Source: a virus
Direction: 5' to 3' (one strand)
DNA: 40,543 nucleotides
IMG/VR virus record: IMGVR_UViG_3300048833_000106
Coordinates: 1-40,543 of that record
Positions 6,442 through 15,157 of the stretch are shown in pieces. Position 1 is the first letter of the stretch, and each line of letters begins with the position of its first letter. The position numbers were made by a program, and so were the translations under genes. The notes under the pieces are model-generated. The model had not been told where the DNA came from. It saw only the letters and a list, made by a program, of their open reading frames with translations, and did not search any database.

Positions 6442-8030
6442 CAGGAGGGCTCCTCAAGGACTGCAGGGAGCTCGAGCTCCGGCTCATACGACAAACGGCC
6501 CTGGTCGTCCTCGAGCAGGGTGATCGACAGGACGCGGGCGCTGGCCGTGGCACCGTCGGTGCCGAGCGCGGAGACCCGGTCGCCGTTGTTGAAGTCGAGG
6601 AACGGGCGCACGTCGGGGGTGATGACGGCGGAGACCCGCTGCACGGTCACGGTGTTCTTCGCGGTCCGCTTCAGGATCCGCGACGCCGCGGCGCTGGCGG
6701 TGTTCTCCGACCGGGTGTTCCCGAACTCGAGGTAGGTCTCGCGGCGCCCGCGCGCGGAGACGCCGGCGGTGTTCGTGGCCTGGGTCCAGCCGTCCGCGGA
6801 CCGCGTCAGGGCGACGGTCTTGCCGGTGGCTTCTGACTGCACCTCGTACTCGGCGAGGTTCTTCGCCACCCGCAGCACGACGGAGCTGCTGCGGTCGGTG
6901 CCGCGGGTCTCGTAGGCGTGGAGCTCGTTGCTCGCCGGGTCCATCCACCAGTCGACGCCGTGGTCGACGCACCAGTTGAGGACGTCGAGGTAGGGGGTGC
7001 CGCAGCGGATCGAGTCGGCCAGCGCGGTCTCCCAGTCGCGGCCGGTGGAGTCCTCGTCGTCGGTCCATCCGATCGAGAAGTTCGACAGCCGCGGGACGTC
7101 TCGGGCGATCGCTTCCTCGATGAGGGTCGCCATGATCTCCGACGGGTACCAGCGTGGTTCGTCGTCGGTGACCTGCCACGAGCCGGCACCGGTGTGGCGC
7201 AGGACTGCGCCGGGCTTCCCGTTGGGCTTGACCTTGGTCGCGGACATGATGAACCCGGCCCGCGACGTCGAGGACCCGTTGCCGCCGTTCCATGCCTTCG
7301 CTGCCAGCTTGTGCGCGCCCGCGGTGACGGTGAGGGTGCGGGTCGCCATCTTGCGCCACAGGTTGCCGTCGGAGGAGATGTCCGACGACGACAGGATCTT
7401 GGTGCCGTCGAGGTAGAGCTCGAAGTAGTTGTCGGCGGTGACGTGGAAGCGGACCTTGCGGGTCTCGTCGACGTTGAGGGTCGACTTGAACCAGTTCCGG
7501 GTGCCGCCGGCGACGGGGTCGCGGGGGTCGGTCTTCCAGATCCAGTCGGCGGTGCGGTCGGGCCAGCCCTTCGGGGAGCCCTTGCGGCCGTCGGTGACCC
7601 GGTTCCAGGGCAGGTTCTCCGGCGTCGTGTAGGTGACGCGGTCCTCGAAGTGCCCGCCGATGCCGGCGAAGTTGAACGGCCGCTCCTCCGGGGAGTACGG
7701 CGAGAACCCGATCTGCGGGTAGACGACGGCGTCGTCGAGCCACGCGAGCAGGCCACGCCCGGACAGGGTCACCCAGGACTGCCCGGCGGCGTCGAGGAAC
7801 GACCGCCCGCGCTTCTCGATGATGAACGCAGCGACCGTGGTCCCGTCGAGGCGGACCCGGATGACCTGGTCGAGCGCGACGTCGCCCGCGTCGGCGGTGG
7901 GGATCGACACCTCGCCGAAGCCGACGCCGTTGAACTCCTCGAGGACGCGCAGCCCCCGTCGGCTCGGCAGCGGCTTGATGCGCGCGGCGTTGCTCGAGTC
8001 GTAGAGCTCGACGCGCAGCAGGCTGGTCAC
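6441..8030 (-). CDS. Minor tail protein, Gp37-like (tail tip/baseplate)
   Basis: 529 residues beginning with the typical LLRVELYDSSNAARIKPL-type N-terminus of actinophage Gp37-like tail proteins (siphovirus ReqiPepy6 Gp37 family). An inserted beta module at about 170-255 (FHVTADNYFELYLDG, then AGAHKLAAKAWNGG) looks like a PA14 or carbohydrate-binding domain. The C-terminal part returns to the tail-hub-like fold (VSALGTDGATASARVLSIT). GTG at 8030 overlaps the Dit stop as GTGA. Expected at the tail tip next to Dit. Confidence 0.75.
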   Translation of the reverse strand: MTSLLRVELYDSSNAARIKPLPSRRGLRVLEEFNGVGFGEVSIPTADAGDVALDQVIRVRLDGTTVAAFIIEKRGRSFLDAAGQSWVTLSGRGLLAWLDDAVVYPQIGFSPYSPEERPFNFAGIGGHFEDRVTYTTPENLPWNRVTDGRKGSPKGWPDRTADWIWKTDPRDPVAGGTRNWFKSTLNVDETRKVRFHVTADNYFELYLDGTKILSSSDISSDGNLWRKMATRTLTVTAGAHKLAAKAWNGGNGSSTSRAGFIMSATKVKPNGKPGAVLRHTGAGSWQVTDDEPRWYPSEIMATLIEEAIARDVPRLSNFSIGWTDDEDSTGRDWETALADSIRCGTPYLDVLNWCVDHGVDWWMDPASNELHAYETRGTDRSSSVVLRVAKNLAEYEVQSEATGKTVALTRSADGWTQATNTAGVSARGRRETYLEFGNTRSENTASAAASRILKRTAKNTVTVQRVSAVITPDVRPFLDFNNGDRVSALGTDGATASARVLSITLLEDDQGRLSYEPELELPAVLEEPS

Positions 8031-8812
8031 AGGTACGCCGCCCGGTAGGACACCTCGACGCTGGTGCCGCCGGTCAGTTCGAGGCTGTTCGACCCGGGCG
8101 CCAGGTCGAACCAGTGGGTGAAGTCGGGGTTCTGGGTGACGAGGCCCGCGATCGACGCTGAGGCCCGGATCGCGGAGAACGCCTCCACGTCGATCTCGGT
8201 GTCGCCGATGCCGGCCGCGACCTCCACCCACGAGCCGGTGGTGGAGTTGGTGAGGCGCTGAGCGGTCAACGACCCCTCGAACACCAGGGTGATCCTGTTC
8301 GTCGGCACGTCCCCGGCCACGGTCGGCGTCGCGGTGGTCGCCACGGTCACGTCGGTGTCGGCCGACGGGTACCAGAACGGGTCGAGGACCTCGAGGTCGA
8401 ACGCGACGCGGCCGGCGTGCGCAGCGACCTGCTCGACGCCGTCGAGGCCGCCGAGGTAGCGGGCCTGCGCGGTCACGGTGAGGTCGCCGCCGGACTGGCG
8501 GGGGATGACCCGGGTCAGGGTGAACGGCTGGCCGGCGTTGAGCACCAGGGCAGCGAGCGCGCGGATCCGGTCGAGGTAGCGGGCGCGGGCGTCGCTGGGG
8601 ATGAGCGCGCTCGTGGAGTTGCCGACGAGCAAGCCCGACACGGTCACGATGCGGGGCCCGGCCCAGGCGGCGCCCACCAGCGCCCCAGGGCGGCCGGGGA
8701 GCTCGTAGGAGCCGCCGCGCCACGACGGGGCACCGACGAGCCCACGGGACGCCTGGATCGCGTACAGGTGCGTCGACAGGGGCGTGCCGTTGATCGAGAG
8801 CGACTCGGCCAT
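8027..8812 (-). CDS. Distal tail (Dit)-like protein
   Basis: 261 residues beginning MAESLSINGTPL. ATG at 8812 was chosen because it follows the tape-measure stop by one base and gives a typical Dit-like start; the longer in-frame option would lie wholly inside the tape measure. Motifs such as RPGALVGAAWAGPRIVTVSGLLVG and the central VAFDLEVLDPFWYP match the phage distal tail / tail-component family, which links tail tube and tip. Position between tape measure and Gp37-like gene agrees. Confidence 0.75.
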   Translation of the reverse strand: MAESLSINGTPLSTHLYAIQASRGLVGAPSWRGGSYELPGRPGALVGAAWAGPRIVTVSGLLVGNSTSALIPSDARARYLDRIRALAALVLNAGQPFTLTRVIPRQSGGDLTVTAQARYLGGLDGVEQVAAHAGRVAFDLEVLDPFWYPSADTDVTVATTATPTVAGDVPTNRITLVFEGSLTAQRLTNSTTGSWVEVAAGIGDTEIDVEAFSAIRASASIAGLVTQNPDFTHWFDLAPGSNSLELTGGTSVEVSYRAAYL

Positions 8813-8813
8813 C

Positions 8814-11510
8814 TCAGCCACCCATCCCGTTGAGGAACGCCTGCCGGCGCAGCGCGCGAGGCACGGTCTCCTCGGCGCGCTCACCCGGTGCCGCGGTGAC
8901 CGTGACGACCTGGGTCAGGGTCGAACCGGAGCCGACAGTGTTGGCGCCGCCGCGGTAGACGTGGCCGGCGTTCATCGCCTCGAGCGCGGGCCGGTTGCGG
9001 CGCGTCGCCTCGGCGGTCGCGACGAACTCGCCGGTCGAGAGCCATGTCGGGATGGAGTCCGAGCGGGTGGTGCCGGGGCCACTGATGTAGCCGCCGTCGG
9101 CCCGCTTCTTCTTCTTGGGCGGCGGCGGAGCGCCCCCGCCCGTGCCGCGCCCGATCAGGTCCCCATCCGCGGTGACCTGGATCCGGATGCTCGTCGGGAT
9201 GCTGTTGATCTTCCCGGTGAGGACGTCGACCGCGGCCTGCGCCTGGGAGACGCCGCTCGTGGACACTGCCGTCGCGACCTTCTTCGGCACCAGGCCGTAG
9301 GCGGTGGCGAGCTTCTCTGCGGCGGTCTTGGTCAGCCCGGCCTTGGTCGCGGCGTCCACGAAGGCGTCGCGGGCCTTCTGTGTGCGGCGCTCGACCTCGG
9401 TGGTGCTCGCGCCCGCCTTCTGCCACGCGGGCACGGCGGCGAACAGGTCGTCGGTGATGCCCTGCAGCGCGCCCTGGGCCTTGCGACCGGAGGCGGTGTT
9501 CAGGTCGAGCTCGGTGCGGTTCTTCTTCGTCGCGCCCTCGAGGCCCTTGGTGGCCTTGCGGGCGTCGTCGATGGACTGCTCGAGGTTGGCTGTGGCCTCG
9601 TCCGCGCCGATCGTCTCGCCGCGCAGAGCCTGCAGCGCGGCGTCGAGGCGCTTGTAGGCGTCCTCGGCATTCTGCGCGGCCTCGTCGGCGTTGGTCGTCG
9701 CGCCGGCAAGGTCACCCGTCGACCCGGCGGCGCCTGTCGCTGCGACGTCGACGCCGGCGAGGGCGTCGCGGTAGTCGTTCATCTGCTCGTCGAAGACGGC
9801 GCCGTCGCCGCCCGCAGCGACGTAGGACGCCCGCAGCCTGTCGAACGCCGAGCGCGCCTCATCGAGTCGACCGGAGCCGACCAGACCCGCGAGTGCGCGG
9901 TCGACGCCGTCGATGCTCTCCTCGGCCTGGGTCAGTGCGCCCTTGGTGCCGACGATCCCGTCAAGGAAGCCGCTAAACGAGTCCAGCGCGTTGCGCGTCT
10001 CCGAGCGGGTGAGCGCGTCGTTGAAGTCCTTGTAGTCGCCGGTCAGGGTGTTGAAGCCGAGCCCGGTGGCCTCGCCGCCGGCGGCGAGGGCGATGAGCTC
10101 GTTCTGCAGCTCGTTGACGCCCTTGCCGGAGTTGACCGACGCATCCCCGATCGCGTTGATCGCGGTCGCCGCAGCCTGCATCGCGACGAGCGCGACAGCT
10201 GCCTTACCCGCTGCCTTGCCGACGGTGCCGATCGCTCGGCCCGTGCGCGGCGAGGCCTCGGACATGCGCTTGAAGGCGTCAACGGAGTCGACGACGCGGG
10301 GCGCGAGCAGGAGGAACCCGCCGGCGGCGGTCGCGGCTGCGACGCCGACGCCGAGGACCGGGCCCGGGAGGTCGCCGACGCGCTGCGCCGCGGTGTCGGC
10401 GGCCTGCGCCATGAAGCGGAGCACGCCGTTGACCGAGGAGCCGCCCTTGATGAAGTTCGTCTCAATGGTGCCGGAGAGCTTCTCGAGGTCGCCCGCGAGG
10501 TTGTCGAGGCGCAGCGCGGCCTGCTCGGCGGCAAAGCCGGAGTCATCGACGTTGTCGCGCCACTTCGCAACGCCCTCGGCGCCGTCGTTGTAGAGGATCG
10601 CGGCGGCGCGGACGGCGTCGGCACCGAACAGCGTTTGCAGGGCAGCGTTACGCTGCTCCGGCGCGAGCTTGCCGAGCTGCGTCCTCAGCTTCCCGGCGTA
10701 GGCCTCGAGCCCGATGAACTGCCCCGAGGCGTCGTAAGCGCGCAGCCCCAGGGAGTCCATGAGGTCGGCGGCTTCCTTGGACTGCGGGGTGAGGCGCTGC
10801 AGCATCGCCTTGAACGACGTGCCCGCGTCCGAGCCGAGCAGACCGGCGGAGGCGAACTGCGAGAGCGCTCCGACGGTGTCCTCGATCGAGAGGCCGGTCT
10901 GGTCAGCGACGAGCGCGGACTGCTTGAGCGCCATGCCGAGGTCGTTGACGCCGCCCTGGGCCTTTCCGGCGCCGGCGGCGAGCAGGTCGGCGACGTGCCC
11001 GACCTCGTTTCCCCGCAGGCCGAAGACCTTGAGTGCGGTGGCGGCGATCTCGGAGGCGTCGGCGACGGAGACGGCACCCGCGGCGGCGAGGTCGAGGGAG
11101 CCCTTGAGCGCACCGCCGAGGATGTCGGCGGTGGACAGCCCGGCCTTGGCGAGCTCCTCCTGGCCCTGGGCGGCCTCGGTCGCGGAGAACGCGGTGTCGG
11201 CGCCGGCCTGCAGCGCGGACTCGCGGAGCGCGTCGAGCTGCTGCGCGGACGCCTTCGACGCGGCCTGCACTGCCGACATCTGCTTGTCGAACGTCGTCGA
11301 CGCCGCAACGGCGGCGATGCCGATGCCGAGCAGTGCGCCACCGACGAGGGTGGCCTCGGTCTGGACCTGCTGCAGCGATCGGGCGGTGCGCCCGGTGGCG
11401 GCGGTGGCGTCCTTCGCGAACTTCGTCGTCGACTGCCCGGCCTGCTGCATCGCTGCGGTATAGGCCGAGGTGACGGCCATCAACTTCACCGAGACGGTCC
11501 GCGATGTCAC
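8814..11510 (-). CDS. Tape measure protein
   Basis: 898 residues, the largest protein. Alanine-rich, long helical segments, hydrophobic stretches near 45-60 (GGALLGIGIAAVAAS) and in the middle (PGPVLGVGVAAATAAGGFLLL), with the TP901-type tape-measure core (AATALKVFGL, SALVADQTGLSIEDTVGALSQF). The C-terminal region has PPPPKKKKRADGGYI and a conserved TWLSTGEFV motif typical of actinophage tape measures. Length sets the tail; about 900 residues suggests a medium siphovirus tail. GTG at 11510 overlaps the tail assembly chaperone stop as GTGA. Confidence 0.92.
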   Translation of the reverse strand: MTSRTVSVKLMAVTSAYTAAMQQAGQSTTKFAKDATAATGRTARSLQQVQTEATLVGGALLGIGIAAVAASTTFDKQMSAVQAASKASAQQLDALRESALQAGADTAFSATEAAQGQEELAKAGLSTADILGGALKGSLDLAAAGAVSVADASEIAATALKVFGLRGNEVGHVADLLAAGAGKAQGGVNDLGMALKQSALVADQTGLSIEDTVGALSQFASAGLLGSDAGTSFKAMLQRLTPQSKEAADLMDSLGLRAYDASGQFIGLEAYAGKLRTQLGKLAPEQRNAALQTLFGADAVRAAAILYNDGAEGVAKWRDNVDDSGFAAEQAALRLDNLAGDLEKLSGTIETNFIKGGSSVNGVLRFMAQAADTAAQRVGDLPGPVLGVGVAAATAAGGFLLLAPRVVDSVDAFKRMSEASPRTGRAIGTVGKAAGKAAVALVAMQAAATAINAIGDASVNSGKGVNELQNELIALAAGGEATGLGFNTLTGDYKDFNDALTRSETRNALDSFSGFLDGIVGTKGALTQAEESIDGVDRALAGLVGSGRLDEARSAFDRLRASYVAAGGDGAVFDEQMNDYRDALAGVDVAATGAAGSTGDLAGATTNADEAAQNAEDAYKRLDAALQALRGETIGADEATANLEQSIDDARKATKGLEGATKKNRTELDLNTASGRKAQGALQGITDDLFAAVPAWQKAGASTTEVERRTQKARDAFVDAATKAGLTKTAAEKLATAYGLVPKKVATAVSTSGVSQAQAAVDVLTGKINSIPTSIRIQVTADGDLIGRGTGGGAPPPPKKKKRADGGYISGPGTTRSDSIPTWLSTGEFVATAEATRRNRPALEAMNAGHVYRGGANTVGSGSTLTQVVTVTAAPGERAEETVPRALRRQAFLNGMGG

Positions 11511-12378
11511 AGCTGCGCTCCTTCGTCTCGGATCGTGTAGAAGACGCGGCCGGCCATCGCCTCGTCGCCGCCGTCGTGCGCGACGCGGCGGCGTTCGATG
11601 TCGGCGGCCTCGCACGCGTAGCAGACATCGCTGCGGGCGTCGTAGTCGTGCGCTGGGCGCCCGTGCTCGTCCTTCGCCATCGACTCGTCGCGGTGGTGAC
11701 CGCAGCCGGGGCAACGCCCGGCGAGGTCGGCCATCCACGCGAGCGCGAGCTCGGTGTCCTCCGCCGTGAACAGTGGAGCGCCGGGGCTGGGCCAGGGTCG
11801 TCCGAGGACGATGGAGCGGGGCAGGCGGTAGTGGTGCGCTAGCGCTAGCTCGGCTCGGAGGCGCTCGTCATCACGGACGCGTCCGTCGCTTTTGGGACGT
11901 CGACGACACCGCCCTGCGCGGCCATGCACGCCGCCCACAGGCGCCCGATCTGCCCGGTGCCCCACTGGTTGTACTTCCGCGTCCACCAGGCCTCGTCGGT
12001 CCCCGTGGGCTCGACGCAGGCGGCGGCCATGAGGGCGGGTGGGAAGGTGTCGGTGTTCCACGCGAGCGACGCCTCGGCGTCGGCCTCCTGCTCCGGGGAG
12101 GCAGGGTGCGCGCGGATGAGGTCGGAGTAGGCGCGACGGCCGATCGACTGGAAGACGAACTCCCGCTCGGAGGCCTTCGCCTGCTCGCGCAGCGCCATGA
12201 TCTGCTCGGCGATCTGCGGGGCGAGGGCGGTGCGGTTCGTCTTCTCGTCGAGGGCCTTCTCGCGCTGGAGCTGCTCGGTGAGCCGGTCGATCTCGAGGAC
12301 GATGCGGGAGTCGAGGCAGATGGTGGTGCGGACGAGCGTCGGCTGCCAGGCCTCGTCGATCTCTGCTGCGGTGGGCAT
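11507..12378 (-). CDS. Tail assembly chaperone, -1 frameshift fusion product
   Basis: The downstream frame (11507-11890) has no good start of its own and is in the -1 frame relative to the 11845-12378 gene. A slip on CCCAAAA (11890-11896) joins 163 codons of the upstream frame to 127 residues of the second frame, giving about 290 residues. The second part holds a Cys pattern CPGCG...CYAC with nearby histidines. This G/GT arrangement is standard for siphovirus tail assembly chaperones lying between the major tail protein and tape measure. The coding join is 12378-11890 then 11890-11507. Confidence 0.8.
11845..12378 (-). CDS. Tail assembly chaperone, upstream frame
   Basis: 177 residues, mostly helical, starting MPTAAEIDEAW with a good CAGGAG ribosome-binding site. 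It ends within the overlap with the second frame. It is expected to be made in excess of the fusion product and to coat the tape measure during tail assembly. The order major tail protein, this gene, second frame, tape measure is diagnostic. Confidence 0.85.
   Translation of the reverse strand: MPTAAEIDEAWQPTLVRTTICLDSRIVLEIDRLTEQLQREKALDEKTNRTALAPQIAEQIMALREQAKASEREFVFQSIGRRAYSDLIRAHPASPEQEADAEASLAWNTDTFPPALMAAACVEPTGTDEAWWTRKYNQWGTGQIGRLWAACMAAQGGVVDVPKATDASVMTSASEPS
11873..11896 (-). promoter_or_regulatory. -1 programmed frameshift signal (CCCAAAA plus palindrome)
   Basis: On the minus strand the zero frame reads C CCA AAA (11896-11890), a canonical X-XXY-YYZ slippery heptamer. Three bases downstream lies a perfect 14-base palindrome, ACGGACGCGTCCGT (11873-11886), able to form a 5-bp stem with CGCG loop. 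A -1 slip leads straight into the frame that reads SDGRVRDDERL. Frame arithmetic, heptamer phase and gene position all agree. Confidence 0.85.
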
Positions 12379-12427
12379 GGTGGTGCTCTCCTGACCGTGG
12401 TTCCCTGACCGGGGTGTGGTGTCGTGA

Positions 12428-12466
12428 GTCGGCGGCGGCACCCGGTCAGGTGGTGCCGCCGCCGAC
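12428..12466. terminator. 15-bp perfect GC-rich hairpin after major tail gene
   Basis: GTCGGCGGCGGCACC (12428-12442) pairs perfectly with 12452-12466, loop 9 bases. It sits between the major tail protein stop and the chaperone start and lacks a U-run. Likely a partial terminator or 3'-end stabiliser that lets the tail tube gene be expressed above its downstream neighbours. Confidence 0.7.
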
Positions 12467-12483
12467 GTCGTGGGGTGTCACGG

Positions 12484-12963
12484 TCAGGTGGTGACCGCGA
12501 CCTCCTCGTTGAGCGCCGTCACGGAGAACTCGGCGACGAACTTGCGGGCCTCGTCGCCCCACGCCTGCGGCGACCGCGAGGCCACGGTCCCGGTGAAGAC
12601 GTTCACCTTCTGCGCGGCGGCCGCGGCGGCGGTCGAGCCGCCGAACGGGCGCTCGACGATGTACCCGGCGGTGTCGGCGGCGAGTGCGGTCCAGGCGTCG
12701 TCGTCGCCGGAGACGCTGTCGCGGTAGCAGCGCAGCGTGACGACGCCGGCGTCGATGTTGCCGGGGATGTTCTTGTTGCGGCGCGTCGAGGCGTCGGAGG
12801 CGTCGATCTGGGCGACGGTCTGCGGGGCGTCGAACCCGTCGCGGGTCAGGAACGGAGTGAGGTCGACGCCGGCGTTGATCTCGTCGTCGGTGGGGGTGGC
12901 GGGGTCGGCGATCGTGGTGACGAACCAGACGCGGGACTCGCCGGTTGTGCCCTTACGGGACAT
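12484..12963 (-). CDS. Major tail (tube) protein
   Basis: 159 residues, beta-rich, starting MSRKGTTGESRVWF with a TAGGAG ribosome-binding site. Motifs such as DLTPFLTRDGFDAPQTVAQ and SDASTRRNKNIPGNIDAG resemble actinophage tail tube proteins. It is placed directly before the tail assembly chaperones and followed by a strong hairpin, as expected for an abundant structural protein. Confidence 0.8.
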   Translation of the reverse strand: MSRKGTTGESRVWFVTTIADPATPTDDEINAGVDLTPFLTRDGFDAPQTVAQIDASDASTRRNKNIPGNIDAGVVTLRCYRDSVSGDDDAWTALAADTAGYIVERPFGGSTAAAAAAQKVNVFTGTVASRSPQAWGDEARKFVAEFSVTALNEEVAVTT

Positions 12964-12972
12964 GGTGGGCTC

Positions 12973-13191
12973 CTAGAGGTTGCCGGCGAGCGCCGGGTCG
13001 GTGGGGTCGTCCTCGACGCTGGTGTCGTCGTCGGGGGCGTCTGTGGGGGCGGGCTCGGGCTCCTGCCAGAACTCGTCGAGGTCGCTGCTGTCGTCGGCAG
13101 GCACCCAGCCGGACTTGGCGAGGACGGCGGCCAGTGCGTCGGAGACGTCGATGACGCGCTCGGGCAGCGTCGGGTTTGTCAGGCGCGGCAT
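12973..13191 (-). CDS. Small acidic protein between connector and tail genes
   Basis: 72 residues. The N-terminal half (ERVIDVSDALAAVLAKSGWVPA) resembles short conserved phage head-tail region proteins; the C-terminal half is very acidic (DDSSDLDEFW, DDDTSVEDDPTDP). No function can be assigned. It ends just upstream of the major tail gene. Confidence 0.65.
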   Translation of the reverse strand: MPRLTNPTLPERVIDVSDALAAVLAKSGWVPADDSSDLDEFWQEPEPAPTDAPDDDTSVEDDPTDPALAGNL

Positions 13192-13200
13192 GGCGGACTC

Positions 13201-13629
13201 CTAGGCGGGGGTGGTGTGCGTGGTGTAGCGGTCGACCGCGTACCAGAGCGGCGGCTGCACGGTGTCGTCGCGTCGGACGACGGTGGAGTCGGTGAGCTCG
13301 ACGGGCCACACGGTGCGCCCGGTCACGGCGATCGCACCGGAGGCGAGGACTGCGGCGCGGGCGAGGTCGCGGGCGGTGTCGGCCTGCTGCGCCGTCTTGC
13401 CGACGTAGGTGACCTGCACGGTCTGGTCGGCGTCGGCGTTGGGGTCAGCGGCGGTGCCCTCGCGCAGAGCGGTGCTGCCGGGGTAGACCACGGCGTAGGC
13501 GAGGAACGTGGTGCCGACCTGGCCGGCGCCCGACGCGGGCTTCTCGCCGTACCCGGCGCCGCCGTCGAGCGTCGCGTCGAGCAGGGTGACGAACGCCGCC
13601 CCGAGGGCGGCCTCGGTGGGGTGGCTCAC
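13201..13629 (-). CDS. Tail terminator / tail completion-like protein
   Basis: 142 residues with mixed alpha/beta composition (TFLAYAVVYPGSTALREG, VQVTYVGKTAQQADTARDLARAAV), the pattern of Gp17/tail terminator proteins that cap the tail tube. The GTG start at 13629 overlaps the previous stop as GTGA. Its place after the HK97-gp10-like gene and before the tail tube supports the call. Confidence 0.65.
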   Translation of the reverse strand: MSHPTEAALGAAFVTLLDATLDGGAGYGEKPASGAGQVGTTFLAYAVVYPGSTALREGTAADPNADADQTVQVTYVGKTAQQADTARDLARAAVLASGAIAVTGRTVWPVELTDSTVVRRDDTVQPPLWYAVDRYTTHTTPA

Positions 13630-14018
13630 GACTCGAGCACCTTCGCCGCGGTCGCTGCGATCGCGTCGACGAACCGCGGGCCCTCACGGTCGAGCGCGGG
13701 GCCGAGGTGGGTGATGGGGGCGTTGTTCACGGTGCCGTACTCGAGGATGTTCCCGAGCGCGCCCTGGGGGCGGTCCTTGTCTGGGCCGATCTCCGCCTCG
13801 ATGACGCCGAAGCGCCCGTCGCCGGTCACGTCGTAGCCGATGGAGAAGGGGTAGAGGGGGGCGTGGCCGATGCCGGTCGCGAAGCGGCGCGCGTCGTTCT
13901 TCACGTTCAGCGCACCCTTGCGAACCACGGCGGCGACCTCGGCACCGACGGACCCGCCCGCCGTCTGCAGGGTGACGGCGAGGTCGTTGACCTCGGACAC
14001 GTCGAGCTCGGCGGTCAT
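13626..14018 (-). CDS. HK97 gp10-like neck/tail component
   Basis: 130 residues: a helical N-terminus with VVRKGALNVKNDARRF, then LGNILEYGTVNNAPITHLGPALDRE near the C-terminus, which is the family hallmark (GxxLEYGT followed by a PHLGPALD-type motif). Role in head-tail joining. ATG overlaps the preceding stop (ATGA). Confidence 0.78.
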   Translation of the reverse strand: MTAELDVSEVNDLAVTLQTAGGSVGAEVAAVVRKGALNVKNDARRFATGIGHAPLYPFSIGYDVTGDGRFGVIEAEIGPDKDRPQGALGNILEYGTVNNAPITHLGPALDREGPRFVDAIAATAAKVLES

Positions 14019-14425
14019 GTCGTCACCTCCTGACAGGTCATGCGACGCCCCGTGATCTGCGAGCCGTGGATGGCGCCGAGGATCGTGAACTGGCGCCCGA
14101 CCAGGTCGGGGTCGGCCGCCGAGGCGGTGACGGTGACGATCGCGCCCGGGGGGATCTCGACGACGCTGATCGGGACGGTGACGACGTGCGCGGTGACGCC
14201 GACCTCGTCAGCGCCGACCTCGGTCATGCGGTCCTGCACCTGACGGGGCCGGATCCGGCACTGGCCCGAGTACAGCTCGGTGGCGGTGTCGGTGAGGACC
14301 GCGGTGTCTGGATCGAGGGTCGGTGCACCGGGGATCGTGATGGTGCACGTGTCGGTCTGGATGCGCTCAGCGAACGACCGGCCTCGAGCGACGAGCTCAC
14401 GGACGGTGCCGTTGTGCTCGGCCAT
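14015..14425 (-). CDS. Head-tail stopper/head closure protein (DUF6093-like)
   Basis: 136 residues beginning MAEHNGTVRELVARGRSFAE, then beta-rich (CTITIPGAPTLDPDTAVL, YSGQCRIRPRQ, GRQFTILGAIHGSQITGRRMTC). This pattern fits actinophage DUF6093/head-closure proteins that plug the connector. Gene order between adaptor and gp10-like gene agrees. Confidence 0.7.
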   Translation of the reverse strand: MAEHNGTVRELVARGRSFAERIQTDTCTITIPGAPTLDPDTAVLTDTATELYSGQCRIRPRQVQDRMTEVGADEVGVTAHVVTVPISVVEIPPGAIVTVTASAADPDLVGRQFTILGAIHGSQITGRRMTCQEVTT

Positions 14426-14973
14426 CAGCTGCTCGTCGTGTACGAGCCGGGCATGAGCTTCGCGAGCGAGCGCAGCTCGGCGGCGGTGAGTGTGACGCCG
14501 GCGAGGTCGTCGTCAGAGCCGGCGCGGGTCTGGGAGTAGTCGTCGATGGCCTGCTGGCGCAGCCCGTCGGGGTTGTCGTAGGCGCGCGCGGCTACCGACA
14601 AGGCGATGGCCTTCAGCTGCGCGGGCACGGTGGCGTACCCGTGCTCGATCGTGACGTCGGCGGTCTGCCACGTCACGCCGGCGGCACGCGTCCACGAGGT
14701 GAGGCGGACCCGGGGGAAGGGACGCTCCCACTCGAACTCGGCGGCCTCCCCTGCGACCTCGACACCGGTGATGTCGGTGACGACCTGCACGGGGATGCGG
14801 ACGTAGCCCTCGCAGTCGATCGGCAGGGTCACCGTCGACGTCGCCGCCGTGATCGGGCCGACCTCGGCCTCGATCAGCCCGGTCGCGATGGTGCGCGCCA
14901 GGGTCGCGGACGAGGTGTCGAGGTCGCGCTGCAGGAACGAAGCGAGCTCGGGGAGCGTGAACAGGTCGGCCAC
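14425..14973 (-). CDS. Head-tail adaptor (connector) protein
   Basis: 182 residues. The N-terminus (FTLPELASFLQRDLDTSSATLARTIA) and C-terminal helices (QLKAIALSVAARAYDNPDGLRQQAIDDYSQT) match gp6/gp15-type head-tail connector proteins that bind the portal. It is the first of the ordered connector set (adaptor, stopper, gp10-like, terminator). Confidence 0.75.
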   Translation of the reverse strand: MADLFTLPELASFLQRDLDTSSATLARTIATGLIEAEVGPITAATSTVTLPIDCEGYVRIPVQVVTDITGVEVAGEAAEFEWERPFPRVRLTSWTRAAGVTWQTADVTIEHGYATVPAQLKAIALSVAARAYDNPDGLRQQAIDDYSQTRAGSDDDLAGVTLTAAELRSLAKLMPGSYTTSS

Positions 14974-14984
14974 AGCGACGCTCC

Positions 14985-15155
14985 CTAGGGCTGGTGGGTG
15001 ACGGTGGTGTACGGGCGGGGCGTGATGTCGTCGACGCCGTTGACCGTGACGCTCGTGTACGGGCGCGGGACGGTCGGGGAGTCGCCGGTGCCGGTGAGCT
15101 CACCCCAGGTCGCCATGGCGCCCCAGGTGGTCAGCTGCGACCAGTTCCAGGCCAC
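14985..15155 (-). CDS. 56-residue protein with RPYT(S/T)VT repeat
   Basis: GTG at 15155 lies just beyond the stop of the 15158-15385 gene; stop TAG at 14985. The N-terminus is Trp-rich (VAWNWSQLTTWGAMATWGEL) and the C-terminal half contains PRPYTSVTV and PRPYTTVT, an internal duplication spaced 15 residues apart. Coding potential is supported by frame-consistent GC3 and by filling the gap between coupled genes. No family recognised. Confidence 0.6.
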   Translation of the reverse strand: MAWNWSQLTTWGAMATWGELTGTGDSPTVPRPYTSVTVNGVDDITPRPYTTVTHQP

Positions 15156-15157
15156 GG

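Noticed and set aside
8784-11540. 918-codon open frame on the plus strand
   Set aside because: It is antisense to the tape measure gene; composition is Gly/Arg/Val-rich with no domain, an effect of high GC. The minus frame has clear tape-measure motifs.
12424-13836. 470-codon plus-strand frame across the tail connector genes
   Set aside because: Glycine/valine-rich shadow of five well-coupled minus-strand genes.
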